From: Actinocorallia herbida
GTDB taxonomy: Bacteria > Actinomycetota > Actinomycetes > Streptosporangiales > Streptosporangiaceae
Length of the DNA stretch: 64,000 bases
NCBI RefSeq assembly: GCF_003751225.1
Contig: NZ_RJKE01000001.1
Coordinates: 5,394,001 to 5,458,000, forward strand
Direction: 5' to 3'
Shown: positions 9,755 to 17,666 of the stretch, piece by piece
Position numbering within the stretch: the stretch's first letter is position 1
Layout of the letters: every line of letters begins with the position of its first letter
Made by a program: the position numbers and the translations under genes
Notes under the pieces: model-generated
What the model was told of the DNA's origin: nothing
What the model saw: the letters and a program-made list of their open reading frames with translations, nothing else
Databases searched by the model: none

Positions 9755-12400
9755 ATGAGCTGGCAGGGCAGCATGCAGTGCATCGTCACGAACAAGACCG
9801 GAGGGCCCATCACCAATGTCAGTGTGTCGCACGCCTGGAACGCGACGCAGTCGACTTCGGCGCCGGAACTGTCGAACGGCGACAGTATCCTCACGCCCTT
9901 CTCCATCGAGACGGGAAGCGGCGGAAGCGACCTCTGGACGATCTCCTGCGTCGACGCGAGCGGAGAGACCTGGGGACGGACCGACAAACAGTGCGACATC
10001 GAAGAGGAGGACTACGACAGCGGCGAGGCCGTGCGCATCACGTTCGGCCCCCTGTCCGAAGGCTGGAGCGTGACCCTGCCGCTCAGCAGTTCCTGCACCG
10101 ACAACTACTACGACGACAACGGCCCCGCCGACCTCGAGCCGAGTCCTCCCTACAGTGCCATGGCGGAGATCATCACAGCGACGGCCCTGGGCTTCGTCCC
10201 CGAGGTCGGCAATCTCCTCAGCGGCATCGTCTACGTGTTCTGGGCCCCGTCGCTGACGGGGATCAGCCCGTGGACGCAGATCGTCCAGCAGACCGCTCAA
10301 CTGATCGACCAGCGGATCGAACAGGAGATCTACCAGTCCGTCGAGGACACGCTCAACGGACTGCAGAACGACCTGGCCGACTACCTTCAGGCGGTACCCA
10401 CGCAGGACTACCCGGTGATCGCGGACTACTGGATCGCCGCCGACGCGTTCTTCGACCATGACATGCCGAGTTTCCAGCAGTCCGGCTACGAGGTGAATCT
10501 CCTGCCGCTGTTCGCCCAGGCGGCCAATCTGCACCTGGTCCTGCTGCGCGACGGCGTCCTTTTCGGGCAGACCTGGGGCTGGAACGGCGCCCAGATGCAG
10601 AAGGTTCAGCAGAAGCTGACGAAACAGATCGAAACATACTCGGACTACGCGAACCAGTACTACAAGCAGGGCCTCCAGCAGATCACCCTGGACACCCTCC
10701 CCGACGACCACGAATGCGAGCCGTTCGCCTCCGTCAACCGCTACGTCCGCCAGATGACCCTCGGGGTGACGGACCTCGTCGCGGTGTGGCCCTACCTGGA
10801 TCCGTCCGTGTATCCCACGCCCGTCACGCCCTATCTCGACCGGGAGATCTACAGCGACCCGATCGGCACCTGCGACGACAGCGGCCCCATCAGCATCGAT
10901 CCCGCCCAGACCCCGACCGAGCCGATCACCCGGATCGCCGTCTGGGGCGGGGACCGCATCGACGCGGCACAGGTCACCTACCCCAGCGGAGGAGGTCCGG
11001 GAGGCATCACGCAGACCCCGCGCATGGGGGACTCCAACGGAGGCAGCGACCAGCCGCCGCACGGCGGTGTCTTCGACCTCACGAACTCCAGCCAGGTGAC
11101 CGTCGCCGCGGGCCTGGGCAGCCAGATCCCGAACGCCTTCTCGTTCACCTTCGCCGACGGCTCGCAGACGGGCGAGCTCGGCGGCGGATACCAGGAGGGC
11201 GAGCCCTTCGGCTTCTCGTATCCGGGCGAGATCATGTCACGCCTGCACATCAACGGGATCAGCGACTTCTTCGGCAGCGCCGACTGCGCCGTGTTCGGGT
11301 TCAAGTTCCCGTCCTTCGGGCGGCTGACGGCGCTCACGTGGAACGGGGACGCCTGGTCGGCCGACAGCCCCGTCGGCACGCTCACCACCTCGGCGGCGCC
11401 GGCTCTCGCGGTGTTCGGCGACGCGCTCTACTGCTTCTACCAGGGGGATCTGGACGGGACCCTGCACTACTGCGTCTTCGACGGTGCGAACTGGTCGGCG
11501 GATCAGCAGGTGCCCGGTGTGCAGATCACCGGATCGCCGGCCGCGGCGGAGTTCGACGGCCGGCTCTACGTCGCCCACCAGGGGCCCGGCACCGACACCG
11601 ACACCGACCTGTGGTGCTCCGTCTTCGACGGACAGACGTGGCAGACCGATACGAACATCCCATGGGTCGGTGTCACAGCGGGCCCCGCCCTCGCCGTCTA
11701 CGACGGCTCCCTCTACTGCCTCTACAAGGGCGCCGGCACCGGAAGCCACGAGGGGATGTGGTGCATCCGCCACGACGGGTCGGTGTGGCAGCAGCCCAAC
11801 ACACGCGTTCCCGGCGTGCAGATGACCGGACGGCCCACCGCCGTGACGTACGGCGACCTGCTGTACTGCTTCTACCAGGGCTCGGGTTCCGACCAGCTGG
11901 GCGGCGACGGGGCGCTGTGGTTCGTCCGGTTCGACGGCGCCTCGTGGTCGGACCCCCAGCGGGTGAGCGATGTCGGGATCAGCGGATCGCCCGCGGCCGT
12001 CGTCTTCGACGACGCCCTCTACGTGCTGCACGACGGATGGGAGAACATCCCGAGCGCACCGCTGTGGTACTCGGTGTTCGACGGAAGCGACTGGCAGCCC
12101 GATCTCCAGGTGCCGAACGCGGCGGGCGCGACGGGCCCGGCCGCCGCGACATTCGACGACACCCTCTACTGCCTGCACCAGACCCCGGCCCAGGCACCGA
12201 GCATCGAGGCGGTCCGCATCCTGTACATCGCCTCGCCGACCGCCGTCGAACTCGACGGGTTCGCGGCGCTGCCCGGTTCCCGTACGCCACTGCCGCTTCT
12301 CACCGAATTCGCCTCCCGCGAGGATTGGCCGGAACAGCGCAACCGGTACTGGACGGCCATGAGCCGCCGCTCCGGAGCACCACGCCCGCCTCGACGGTGA
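9755..12400 (+). CDS. Cry-like delta-endotoxin with jacalin-like and lectin-propeller modules
   Basis: An 881-residue protein without signal peptide; ATG 9755 follows GGAGGGGG. Residues 1-120 are a beta-rich domain of the Daf-2-upregulated/aegerolysin-like sort (uncertain). Residues about 134-352 resemble the helical pore-forming domain I of Bacillus delta-endotoxins: a hydrophobic helix GFVPEVGNLLSGIVYVFW, then LPLFAQAANLHLVLLRDGVLFG, a hallmark block. Residues about 389-514 are jacalin-like (IDAAQVTYPSGGG, PHGGVFDL). Residues about 522-822 hold six repeats of about 50 residues with FDG..W and L-Y-C/V motifs, a six-bladed lectin propeller. Inferred role: oral or contact toxin binding glycans on animal or protist cells. 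Monocistronic; its 3' end overlaps the convergent gene at 12300 by 101 bases. Confidence 0.85.
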   Translation: MSWQGSMQCIVTNKTGGPITNVSVSHAWNATQSTSAPELSNGDSILTPFSIETGSGGSDLWTISCVDASGETWGRTDKQCDIEEEDYDSGEAVRITFGPLSEGWSVTLPLSSSCTDNYYDDNGPADLEPSPPYSAMAEIITATALGFVPEVGNLLSGIVYVFWAPSLTGISPWTQIVQQTAQLIDQRIEQEIYQSVEDTLNGLQNDLADYLQAVPTQDYPVIADYWIAADAFFDHDMPSFQQSGYEVNLLPLFAQAANLHLVLLRDGVLFGQTWGWNGAQMQKVQQKLTKQIETYSDYANQYYKQGLQQITLDTLPDDHECEPFASVNRYVRQMTLGVTDLVAVWPYLDPSVYPTPVTPYLDREIYSDPIGTCDDSGPISIDPAQTPTEPITRIAVWGGDRIDAAQVTYPSGGGPGGITQTPRMGDSNGGSDQPPHGGVFDLTNSSQVTVAAGLGSQIPNAFSFTFADGSQTGELGGGYQEGEPFGFSYPGEIMSRLHINGISDFFGSADCAVFGFKFPSFGRLTALTWNGDAWSADSPVGTLTTSAAPALAVFGDALYCFYQGDLDGTLHYCVFDGANWSADQQVPGVQITGSPAAAEFDGRLYVAHQGPGTDTDTDLWCSVFDGQTWQTDTNIPWVGVTAGPALAVYDGSLYCLYKGAGTGSHEGMWCIRHDGSVWQQPNTRVPGVQMTGRPTAVTYGDLLYCFYQGSGSDQLGGDGALWFVRFDGASWSDPQRVSDVGISGSPAAVVFDDALYVLHDGWENIPSAPLWYSVFDGSDWQPDLQVPNAAGATGPAAATFDDTLYCLHQTPAQAPSIEAVRILYIASPTAVELDGFAALPGSRTPLPLLTEFASREDWPEQRNRYWTAMSRRSGAPRPPRR

Positions 12401-12776
12401 AGGCGACGCGCCGCCCACCGTCGGGCAGGTTCTCGGCGTTCCACTCCTTGGCGAGTGCGTCAAGGAGCCACAGGCCGCGACCGCTCTCGGCCCCCGACCC
12501 CGGGTCCGCGACCGAGAGCGGCCCCGGCCACCCGCCTTCGTCGACGACCTCGACGCGGACTCCACACCCGGCCGCCTCGGCACGGATCACGACCGTGCCG
12601 CCGGGCTCCCCAGAACGGCTGTGCAGACAGGCGTTGGCGAACACCTCCGACAGCAGCAGCACCGCCGTGTCCACCACCGGATGGGCGGCGCCCAGGAAAC
12701 CGGCGAGCCACCGCCGCGCGACCGCCGCCGCCTCCGGCACTCCCGGCAGGACCGTCTCGGCCCGCCGCCCCGTCAC
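12300..12776 (-). CDS. RsbW/anti-sigma-type ATP-binding protein
   Basis: A 158-residue GHKL-fold ATPase. The N box is LLLSEVFANACLHS (about residues 40-53), the G1 region EVVDEGG, and the G2-like SGRGLWLLDALAKEW. No sensor or dimerisation domain is present, as in the free-standing HATPase_c_2 proteins that occur beside WhiJ/DUF397 regulators. GTG 12776 overlaps the TGA of the upstream gene (shared GTGA), so the two are coupled. Likely binds ATP and a regulator or sigma-factor partner in development or stress control; the partner is not shown. The last 30 residues overlap the toxin 3' end and may be non-homologous extension. Confidence 0.85.
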   Translation of the reverse strand: MTGRRAETVLPGVPEAAAVARRWLAGFLGAAHPVVDTAVLLLSEVFANACLHSRSGEPGGTVVIRAEAAGCGVRVEVVDEGGWPGPLSVADPGSGAESGRGLWLLDALAKEWNAENLPDGGRRVAFTVEAGVVLRSGGSWPSSTGCAVPANPRGRRIR

Positions 12777-13060
12777 GCCGCCACCGCCCGCGCCAAATGC
12801 CGCGCGATGCGCTCGCACTGCTGCGCGGGCCCCCAACGCCCCGCCCACGCGTACGCCCACCCCTCGGGCCGCTCGACCGCCGCGACCGCCAGCCAGCCCC
12901 CTCCCGCACCGGCCACCGACACCCGCAGCACCGCCCCTCCGGAAGCCGGGTTCACCAGGTAAGAGGTACAGCCGTGCTCGCCGAGACGCCGGCACAGCTC
13001 ACTGAGCAGAAGGAACCGCGTCACCTTCGACGGGACGGAATCCGCCCGGGGCATCGTCAT
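12773..13060 (-). CDS. Small protein of the WhiJ-module, unknown function
   Basis: A 95-residue protein with helical N-terminus (FLLLSELCRRLGEHG), a beta-rich middle containing GAVLRVSVAG and a Trp-rich C-terminal part (GWAYAWAGRWGPAQQCERIARHLARAV). It is the first gene of the minus-strand pair with the ATP-binding protein and is divergent from the HTH gene at 13229. Proteins of this size and composition are frequent next to Scr1/DUF397 loci, but I cannot name a family. ATG 13060 is chosen; GTG 13066 is possible. Confidence 0.75.
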   Translation of the reverse strand: MTMPRADSVPSKVTRFLLLSELCRRLGEHGCTSYLVNPASGGAVLRVSVAGAGGGWLAVAAVERPEGWAYAWAGRWGPAQQCERIARHLARAVAA

Positions 13061-13185
13061 CGCCACTCCAGGATCAGGAAGACGGATCAGGGCAGCGTGC
13101 ACCGCCCGGAACTTCCCAGTTCCCAAGCCGAAGAGCGACACCCTCGCTACGCTCCGAGTGTGATGCATGAAGACGCCTAAATGAA

Positions 13186-13202
13186 GGCTTTTATTTAAAG
13201 CC
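13186..13202. promoter_or_regulatory. Inverted repeat in the whiJ-like divergent promoter region
   Basis: GGCTTT-TATTT-AAAGCC, perfect 6-base arms in an unusually AT-rich patch 27 bases before the HTH gene. Candidate autoregulatory operator. Confidence 0.4.
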
Positions 13203-13228
13203 AGTGATTTTTCGAGGAGACGAAGCGG

Positions 13229-14095
13229 ATGGTTCGCAGCAAACACGTACCAACCGTCGCCAGCGCCAGGCTTGCGCGCGAACTGCGGGAGCAGCGGGTC
13301 AGGGCCGGGCTGAGCCAGGAGACCGTGGCCGAGAGAATGGGCTGGGCCGAGAGCAAGCTCTACCGGATCGAGAACGACAAGAGCCGCCTGCTCCAACGCG
13401 ACGTGCGAAGACTCGTCGAGCTTTACGGGCTCGGCGACGAGGAGAGCCACGCGCTTCTGGCGCTCTCCCAGAGCGCGGGCGAGCCGGACTGGTGGCACAG
13501 CTACTCGGGTGCCATCCCCGAGTGGTTCCAGATCTACGTAGTGCTGGAGTCGTCGGCGTGCGAGATCCAGGGCTACGAATCCGAACTCGTTCCCGGAATC
13601 ATGCAGACCGACGGCTACGCCCGAGCGATCATGTCGACCGCACCGGCGCCCTACCCCGAGTCGGACATCGACGACACGGTGGCGATCCGCGCGACCCGCC
13701 AGAGCCGGCTCACCGGCGACGATCCTGTGAGCGCGTGGATGGTGCTGAACGAAGCGGTGATCCGCCGCATCGTCGGAAACCGCACGGTCATGCACGAACA
13801 GATCGAGCGACTCATCGCCTTGGGAAGCCGCCCCAACGTCACGCTTCAGGTGCTCCCATTCGACGTCGGCGCGCACAGCGCGATGCACGGTTCGTTCATG
13901 TACCTCAAGTTCACCGAGCCCACCGACCCGGACAAGGTCTACCTGGAACACCAGATCGGCGCCCTCTACACGCAGAAGCCTGAAGAGCTCGACCGATATA
14001 GGCTGATGTTCGACTATTTGCGCGCCCAGGCGCTGGGACCAGAACAGACCTTGAGCCTGCTGCGTCAAGTGGCGGCAGAGTTCGCCTCGTCGTGA
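13229..14095 (+). CDS. WhiJ/Scr1-type XRE regulator with DUF5753
   Basis: A 288-residue regulator. Residues about 12-70 form an XRE helix-turn-helix (LRVRAGLSQETVAERMGW..KLYRIEN). The rest is the DUF5753 ligand/partner domain (EWFQIYVVLESSACEIQGYE, VPGIMQTDGYARAI, LGSRPNVTLQVLPF). Such proteins pair with a DUF397 protein encoded just downstream and act in developmental or antibiotic control, with behaviour compared to antitoxins. ATG 13229 follows GAGGAGA. The next gene starts 29 bases after its stop, so the two are co-transcribed. Confidence 0.92.
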   Translation: MVRSKHVPTVASARLARELREQRVRAGLSQETVAERMGWAESKLYRIENDKSRLLQRDVRRLVELYGLGDEESHALLALSQSAGEPDWWHSYSGAIPEWFQIYVVLESSACEIQGYESELVPGIMQTDGYARAIMSTAPAPYPESDIDDTVAIRATRQSRLTGDDPVSAWMVLNEAVIRRIVGNRTVMHEQIERLIALGSRPNVTLQVLPFDVGAHSAMHGSFMYLKFTEPTDPDKVYLEHQIGALYTQKPEELDRYRLMFDYLRAQALGPEQTLSLLRQVAAEFASS

Positions 14096-14123
14096 GGCGC
14101 GATCTTCAGGAGGTGCGTCCGCA

Positions 14124-14342
14124 GTGAGCGCCGAGTCCTTCTTCTGGCGAAAGAGCAGCCACAGCGGCAACAACGGCGGCAACTGCGTCGAGGTCTCCCG
14201 CCGACCGGCCTTTCCGCTTCCCGGCCACGCGGACGACCCCCTGACCGTCGCCGTGCGGGACTCCAAGAATCGGCACGGGGCGGTGCTCACGCTCAGCGGG
14301 CCGGTGTGGGAGAAACTGCGCGGGAGGCTCGCCGGAGGCTGA
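14124..14342 (+). CDS. DUF397 domain protein
   Basis: A 72-residue protein: WRKSSHSGNNGGNCVEVS, then VAVRDSKNRHGAVLTLS and a C-terminal helix (WEKLRGRL). This is the complete canonical DUF397 pattern. GTG 14124 follows AGGAGGTG. It is the usual partner of the WhiJ-type regulator immediately upstream, proposed to bind it and relieve repression. Confidence 0.95.
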   Translation: MSAESFFWRKSSHSGNNGGNCVEVSRRPAFPLPGHADDPLTVAVRDSKNRHGAVLTLSGPVWEKLRGRLAGG

Positions 14343-14460
14343 TGCCTCGGCGGAAGGTCAGGGCCAGTCGGCCGGCATCGCATCGCATCGCCTGCGACGG
14401 TGGCCATCAAGCACATGTCGGACTGGCCGGTGTCGCGTATGTCCGGGGCGGGGTGCGGTG

Positions 14461-15333
14461 TCAGAGGGTGGCGTCGGCGCAGGTGACCATGCCGGTCATC
14501 TCGAAGGGCAGGCGGGCGCCGTCCGAGTCGACGCTGCCACCGATGGCGGCGAGGTGGAAATCGGTGGGGCTGCCGAAGTTCGCGCCGGGGAGGGAGACGG
14601 CGTTGAAGTTGGAGAACCGGACGTCGCCGCCTCCTCCGTCGAAGTATCCGGACGGGTTCAGCGCGAATCCCGGCTGCGGGCATTCGACGATCTCGTCCTG
14701 GTAGTCGACGTCGTGGTCCCGGTCGTCGGTGACGACCCTCAGGCCCTGGAGCGGGTAGGAGCAGATCGCCGTCACCCGGAAGAACCAGTTCGGGGCCAGA
14801 CCGGTGTCGTCCTCATGCACGAGCGCGCTGACGGTCTTCGACGACGGAATGAGACGGGTGAGGGTCAGCTCGCCGCCGGTCGCGGGCAGGATGAAACCGG
14901 CGCCCGTCACGACCTTGCCGTCCGGGCAGGCGGCCACGCCGGGGATGGACGGTCCACCGCCGGTCGGCGACGGCACCGTCAGGATCTGGTGGCCGGGCGG
15001 CCGGTTCGCGCAGGTGGCGCGCGCCCGCAGGCCCCAGTCGGGAGCGCTCAGGGTCTCATCCTCGTGCGCGGTGACGGTGACACCGTGCTCGGTGACCTCG
15101 ACGCTCTCGGCCACGACCCGCAGGTTCCCGTTGTAGATGGTGAACCCGCTTCCCACGACCACCTTGGTGCCGGGGCAGTCGACCGACACCTCCTTCCGGT
15201 CGGCGGGACCGGGCGGCGTGTACTGGTCCACGTACGCGATGCCCGTCAGCAGATGGCCGGAGGCTGAGGCGGGCGGTGCGGTGAGCATGGCGGCCGAGAC
15301 AGAGGCGAGGGCGATCACGAGACGGGTTCTCAT
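14461..15333 (-). CDS. Secreted three-repeat protein
   Basis: A 290-residue protein with Sec signal peptide ending PPASASG near residue 26. The mature part has three repeats of about 85 residues. Each opens with a Cys-Pro motif and V.GSGF-like core (CPGTKVVVGSGF, CPDGKVVTGAGF, CPQPGFALNPSGY); the first two hold a D-W/N-W..RV.A/AT-C block and the third is diverged. Paired cysteines suggest one disulfide per repeat. ATG 15333 overlaps the TGA of the glycosyltransferase (ATGA), so it is translationally coupled. Function unknown; perhaps a glycosylated or glycan-binding surface protein linked to that enzyme (inference). Confidence 0.85.
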   Translation of the reverse strand: MRTRLVIALASVSAAMLTAPPASASGHLLTGIAYVDQYTPPGPADRKEVSVDCPGTKVVVGSGFTIYNGNLRVVAESVEVTEHGVTVTAHEDETLSAPDWGLRARATCANRPPGHQILTVPSPTGGGPSIPGVAACPDGKVVTGAGFILPATGGELTLTRLIPSSKTVSALVHEDDTGLAPNWFFRVTAICSYPLQGLRVVTDDRDHDVDYQDEIVECPQPGFALNPSGYFDGGGGDVRFSNFNAVSLPGANFGSPTDFHLAAIGGSVDSDGARLPFEMTGMVTCADATL

Positions 15334-16604
15334 CGGGAGACCTCCGTGGTGACGAGGAAGGACAGGATGGCGTCGGCGGCCGCTCCCGGGCCGTCGGCGG
15401 TGTCGTAGAGCCGCTGGATCCGGCGGGCCGCCTCGCGGTACCGGTCGTCGGCGAGCATCCGGCGGACCAGCGGTCCCAGCCGGGAGCCGATGGCGGACGG
15501 CGCGACCCTGCGGGCGGCGCCGAGCCGTTCCAGCAGGACGACGTTGAGGTCCTGCTCCAGTTGGAGCGGGATCCCGACGGCCGGGACGCCGCAGGCCATC
15601 GCGGTCTGGAGACTGCCCTGCCCCGCGGTGACGACGGCGAGGTCGGCGTGCGGCATGATCTCGTGGCTCGGCAGCACGGGCCCGACCGCGACCCGGTCAC
15701 CGGCGAGGTCGTCCAGGTCGTGGACGGTCGCCGCGACCAGCACCCGGGCTCCGGTGTCCCGCACCGCCCGCACGACGTCCCGGACCAGGGCGGGCGGCGT
15801 CGAGGTGAGCGCGACGTACACGAGCGGGCCCGGCCCGTCGAGGAACCGGGCGACGGGTTCGGGCACCGGGACGTCGAGGTGGGCGAACAGCGGCCCGGTG
15901 TACCGCAGCGCGGTGCCGGGCCGGTAGCCGCGTCCCGGACGCCACGCCGCCATCTCCGCCGCCGGGATCCCGACCACCTCGGGAATCTCCGGGACCAGCG
16001 TGAGATCGCCGAGCAGCAGCGCCGGCATGCTCGGCACGGGCTCGACGCCCAGTTCGGCGGCGATCCGGTCGAACCCCCCGCAGTACAGCCGCAGCGACGG
16101 CAGCCGCCGGGCGACCAGGCGCCGCGCGATCGGCCCCGGGACGAAGCCCGGCATCCCGTGGACCGAGGTCGGCGCGGGCAGCAGCCCCCGTTCGAAGACG
16201 GGCGGCACCCAGCTCCCCGCGTGCTCGGTGATCAGCGGGATCCCGGCGAGCCGGGTCGACAGCAGCGTGGTCAGGGTGAACCCGCTGACGGCGGCCGTGA
16301 CGCCGTGCTCCCGGAAGTAGGCGGCCTCGGCCAGGGCGTAGGCCCGCAGCTCGTCGTCGGAGTACATGCTCTGGCCGGGCGGGCCGAGGCCGATCCCGGA
16401 CTGGACGAACGCGGCGCCGCGCCGGTCGTCCATCACGGGACCGACCTGGTCGTAGCCGACACCGGCGGCGTCGAGGAGTCGGGTGTGGGCGCCACCGTGC
16501 ACGGCGATCCGGACGGCCGCGCCGCGCTCGGCCAGCGCCTTGCCGATCTCCAGCATCCGGGACGTCTCGGAGATATAGCCGCAGTTGGGGAGGAGGCAGA
16601 TCAC
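15330..16604 (-). CDS. GT1-family (macrolide/UGT-like) glycosyltransferase
   Basis: A 424-residue GT-B protein. The N-terminal half starts MICLLPNCGYISETSRMLEI, an acceptor-binding Rossmann fold. The C-terminal donor domain carries ALTSTP in place of the usual S.GS, then VGPVLPSHEIMPHADLAVVTAGQGSLQTAMACGVPAVGIPLQLEQ, the UGT nucleotide-sugar signature region (HADLAVVTAG.GS). Glycosylates an unknown lipid or natural-product acceptor. It is the first gene of a two-gene operon with the secreted repeat protein and diverges from the MarR gene across a short region with a perfect palindrome, so MarR control is likely. Confidence 0.88.
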   Translation of the reverse strand: MICLLPNCGYISETSRMLEIGKALAERGAAVRIAVHGGAHTRLLDAAGVGYDQVGPVMDDRRGAAFVQSGIGLGPPGQSMYSDDELRAYALAEAAYFREHGVTAAVSGFTLTTLLSTRLAGIPLITEHAGSWVPPVFERGLLPAPTSVHGMPGFVPGPIARRLVARRLPSLRLYCGGFDRIAAELGVEPVPSMPALLLGDLTLVPEIPEVVGIPAAEMAAWRPGRGYRPGTALRYTGPLFAHLDVPVPEPVARFLDGPGPLVYVALTSTPPALVRDVVRAVRDTGARVLVAATVHDLDDLAGDRVAVGPVLPSHEIMPHADLAVVTAGQGSLQTAMACGVPAVGIPLQLEQDLNVVLLERLGAARRVAPSAIGSRLGPLVRRMLADDRYREAARRIQRLYDTADGPGAAADAILSFLVTTEVSR

Positions 16605-16618
16605 CAGGGCCCACCTTT

Positions 16619-16632
16619 CGCAATATATTGCG
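16619..16632. promoter_or_regulatory. MarR operator palindrome
   Basis: CGCAATATATTGCG, a perfect 14-base palindrome in the 50-base gap between the glycosyltransferase (start 16604, minus) and marR-type gene (start 16655, plus). Size and position fit a MarR dimer site controlling both. Confidence 0.75.
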
Positions 16633-16654
16633 CTTTTCGGCTAGCATAGGCGGC

Positions 16655-17131
16655 ATGGAGACCTCTGGGAAGCCCTCACCCGGCCTGGAACCCGGCCTCG
16701 ACCCCGCCGTGCGGGCGTTCCGTGTCCTGCTGACCACCGGACAGCGCCTGCACACCCTGATGGACGAGCGCCTGCGCGCCGACGGCCTCACCACCCAGCA
16801 GGCCGCCCTGCTCACCGTCGTCAAGGCCATGGACGGCCCGTCGGTCACCGGGGCCGCCCGCGCCCTCGGCACCACCCACCAGAACGCCGCCCAGATCGTC
16901 ACTGCCCTCACCCGCAAGGGCTTCCTGCGCACCGAGCCCGACCCTGCCGACCGCCGCCGCCGCGTCCTGGTCGCCACAGAGGCCGCGGACGCCTACTGGC
17001 GCGACCGCGACCCGTCCGACTTCGCCGCCCTCGACACCTGGTTCTCCGCCCTCTCCCCCGCCGAACTCACCATGTTGACCTCCCTCGCCGAACGCCTCCT
17101 CCGCGCCCTCCCCGGCCCCCGCCCCACCTAG
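16655..17131 (+). CDS. MarR-family transcriptional regulator
   Basis: A 158-residue winged-helix regulator: LTTQQAALLTVVKA, then the HTH SVTGAARALGTTHQNAAQIVTAL, and wing GFLRTEPDPADRRRRVLVAT. Start ATG 16655 is chosen because it begins METSGK close to the operator; an in-frame start at 16628 would overlap the palindrome. Likely represses itself and the divergent glycosyltransferase/secreted-protein operon. Confidence 0.9.
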   Translation: METSGKPSPGLEPGLDPAVRAFRVLLTTGQRLHTLMDERLRADGLTTQQAALLTVVKAMDGPSVTGAARALGTTHQNAAQIVTALTRKGFLRTEPDPADRRRRVLVATEAADAYWRDRDPSDFAALDTWFSALSPAELTMLTSLAERLLRALPGPRPT

Positions 17132-17666
17132 GCCCGGAGCAAGATCCATGCGGTCGGCACGGGGTCGAGGCCGGGCCGCAACGCGTGCGCGGCCATCCTG
17201 CCGATCTCCTCCACCAGCGGGACGAGCTCCGCCTCCACCTTGCGCGCGTCCGCCCCGTCAACGCCTGCACACACCCAGCCGTCCGTTCGTTTGCGGGTGG
17301 TCGCGGCTATGGGCGGTGGTCCACGGAATCGTTCTCGGCTTGGGCCGCGGCAAGGCGGGCGGTCCCGGAGAACGGGGATCGGGCAGGGCCACAGCCCTGG
17401 GCGTCGAGCCCGATGCTCTTCCATTTCAATCTGCTCTCGCAGGACTCCGAATCGGTGCGCTGCGCGGTCAGGCGCACCGTGATCGCGCCTTGCGGTAGTG
17501 CGGCGTCCAGCCTGGCTTCCGCCTCCCCGTCGTAGCCCGCGGAGACGAACTTCAAGGTGCCGGCGTCGACCTGGACGCTGCCGGCGTACAGGTGTACTTC
17601 AGGGAAGCTCAGAGGATGGGTGGGAGGCTCAGTGCGCGGTCTCGGAGGTGCTCGGGCTGCCGGGTG
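17132..17666. other. Intergenic region with unidentified minus-strand coding-like pieces
   Basis: Two minus-strand frames look coding-like but match nothing I recognise. One ends DPVPTAWILLRA at 17128, with a helical KVEAELVPLVEEIGRMAAHA. The other, at about 17307-17640, reads GTLKFVSAGYDGEAEARLDA and AITVRLTAQRTDSESCESRL, beta-rich with no convincing start. They may be fragments of one decayed gene downstream of the kinase. Confidence 0.35.

Noticed and set aside
11237-12583. Long minus-strand open frame opposite the toxin.
   Set aside because: Shadow of the GC-rich toxin gene: repeats mirror the propeller blades and there is no recognisable domain.
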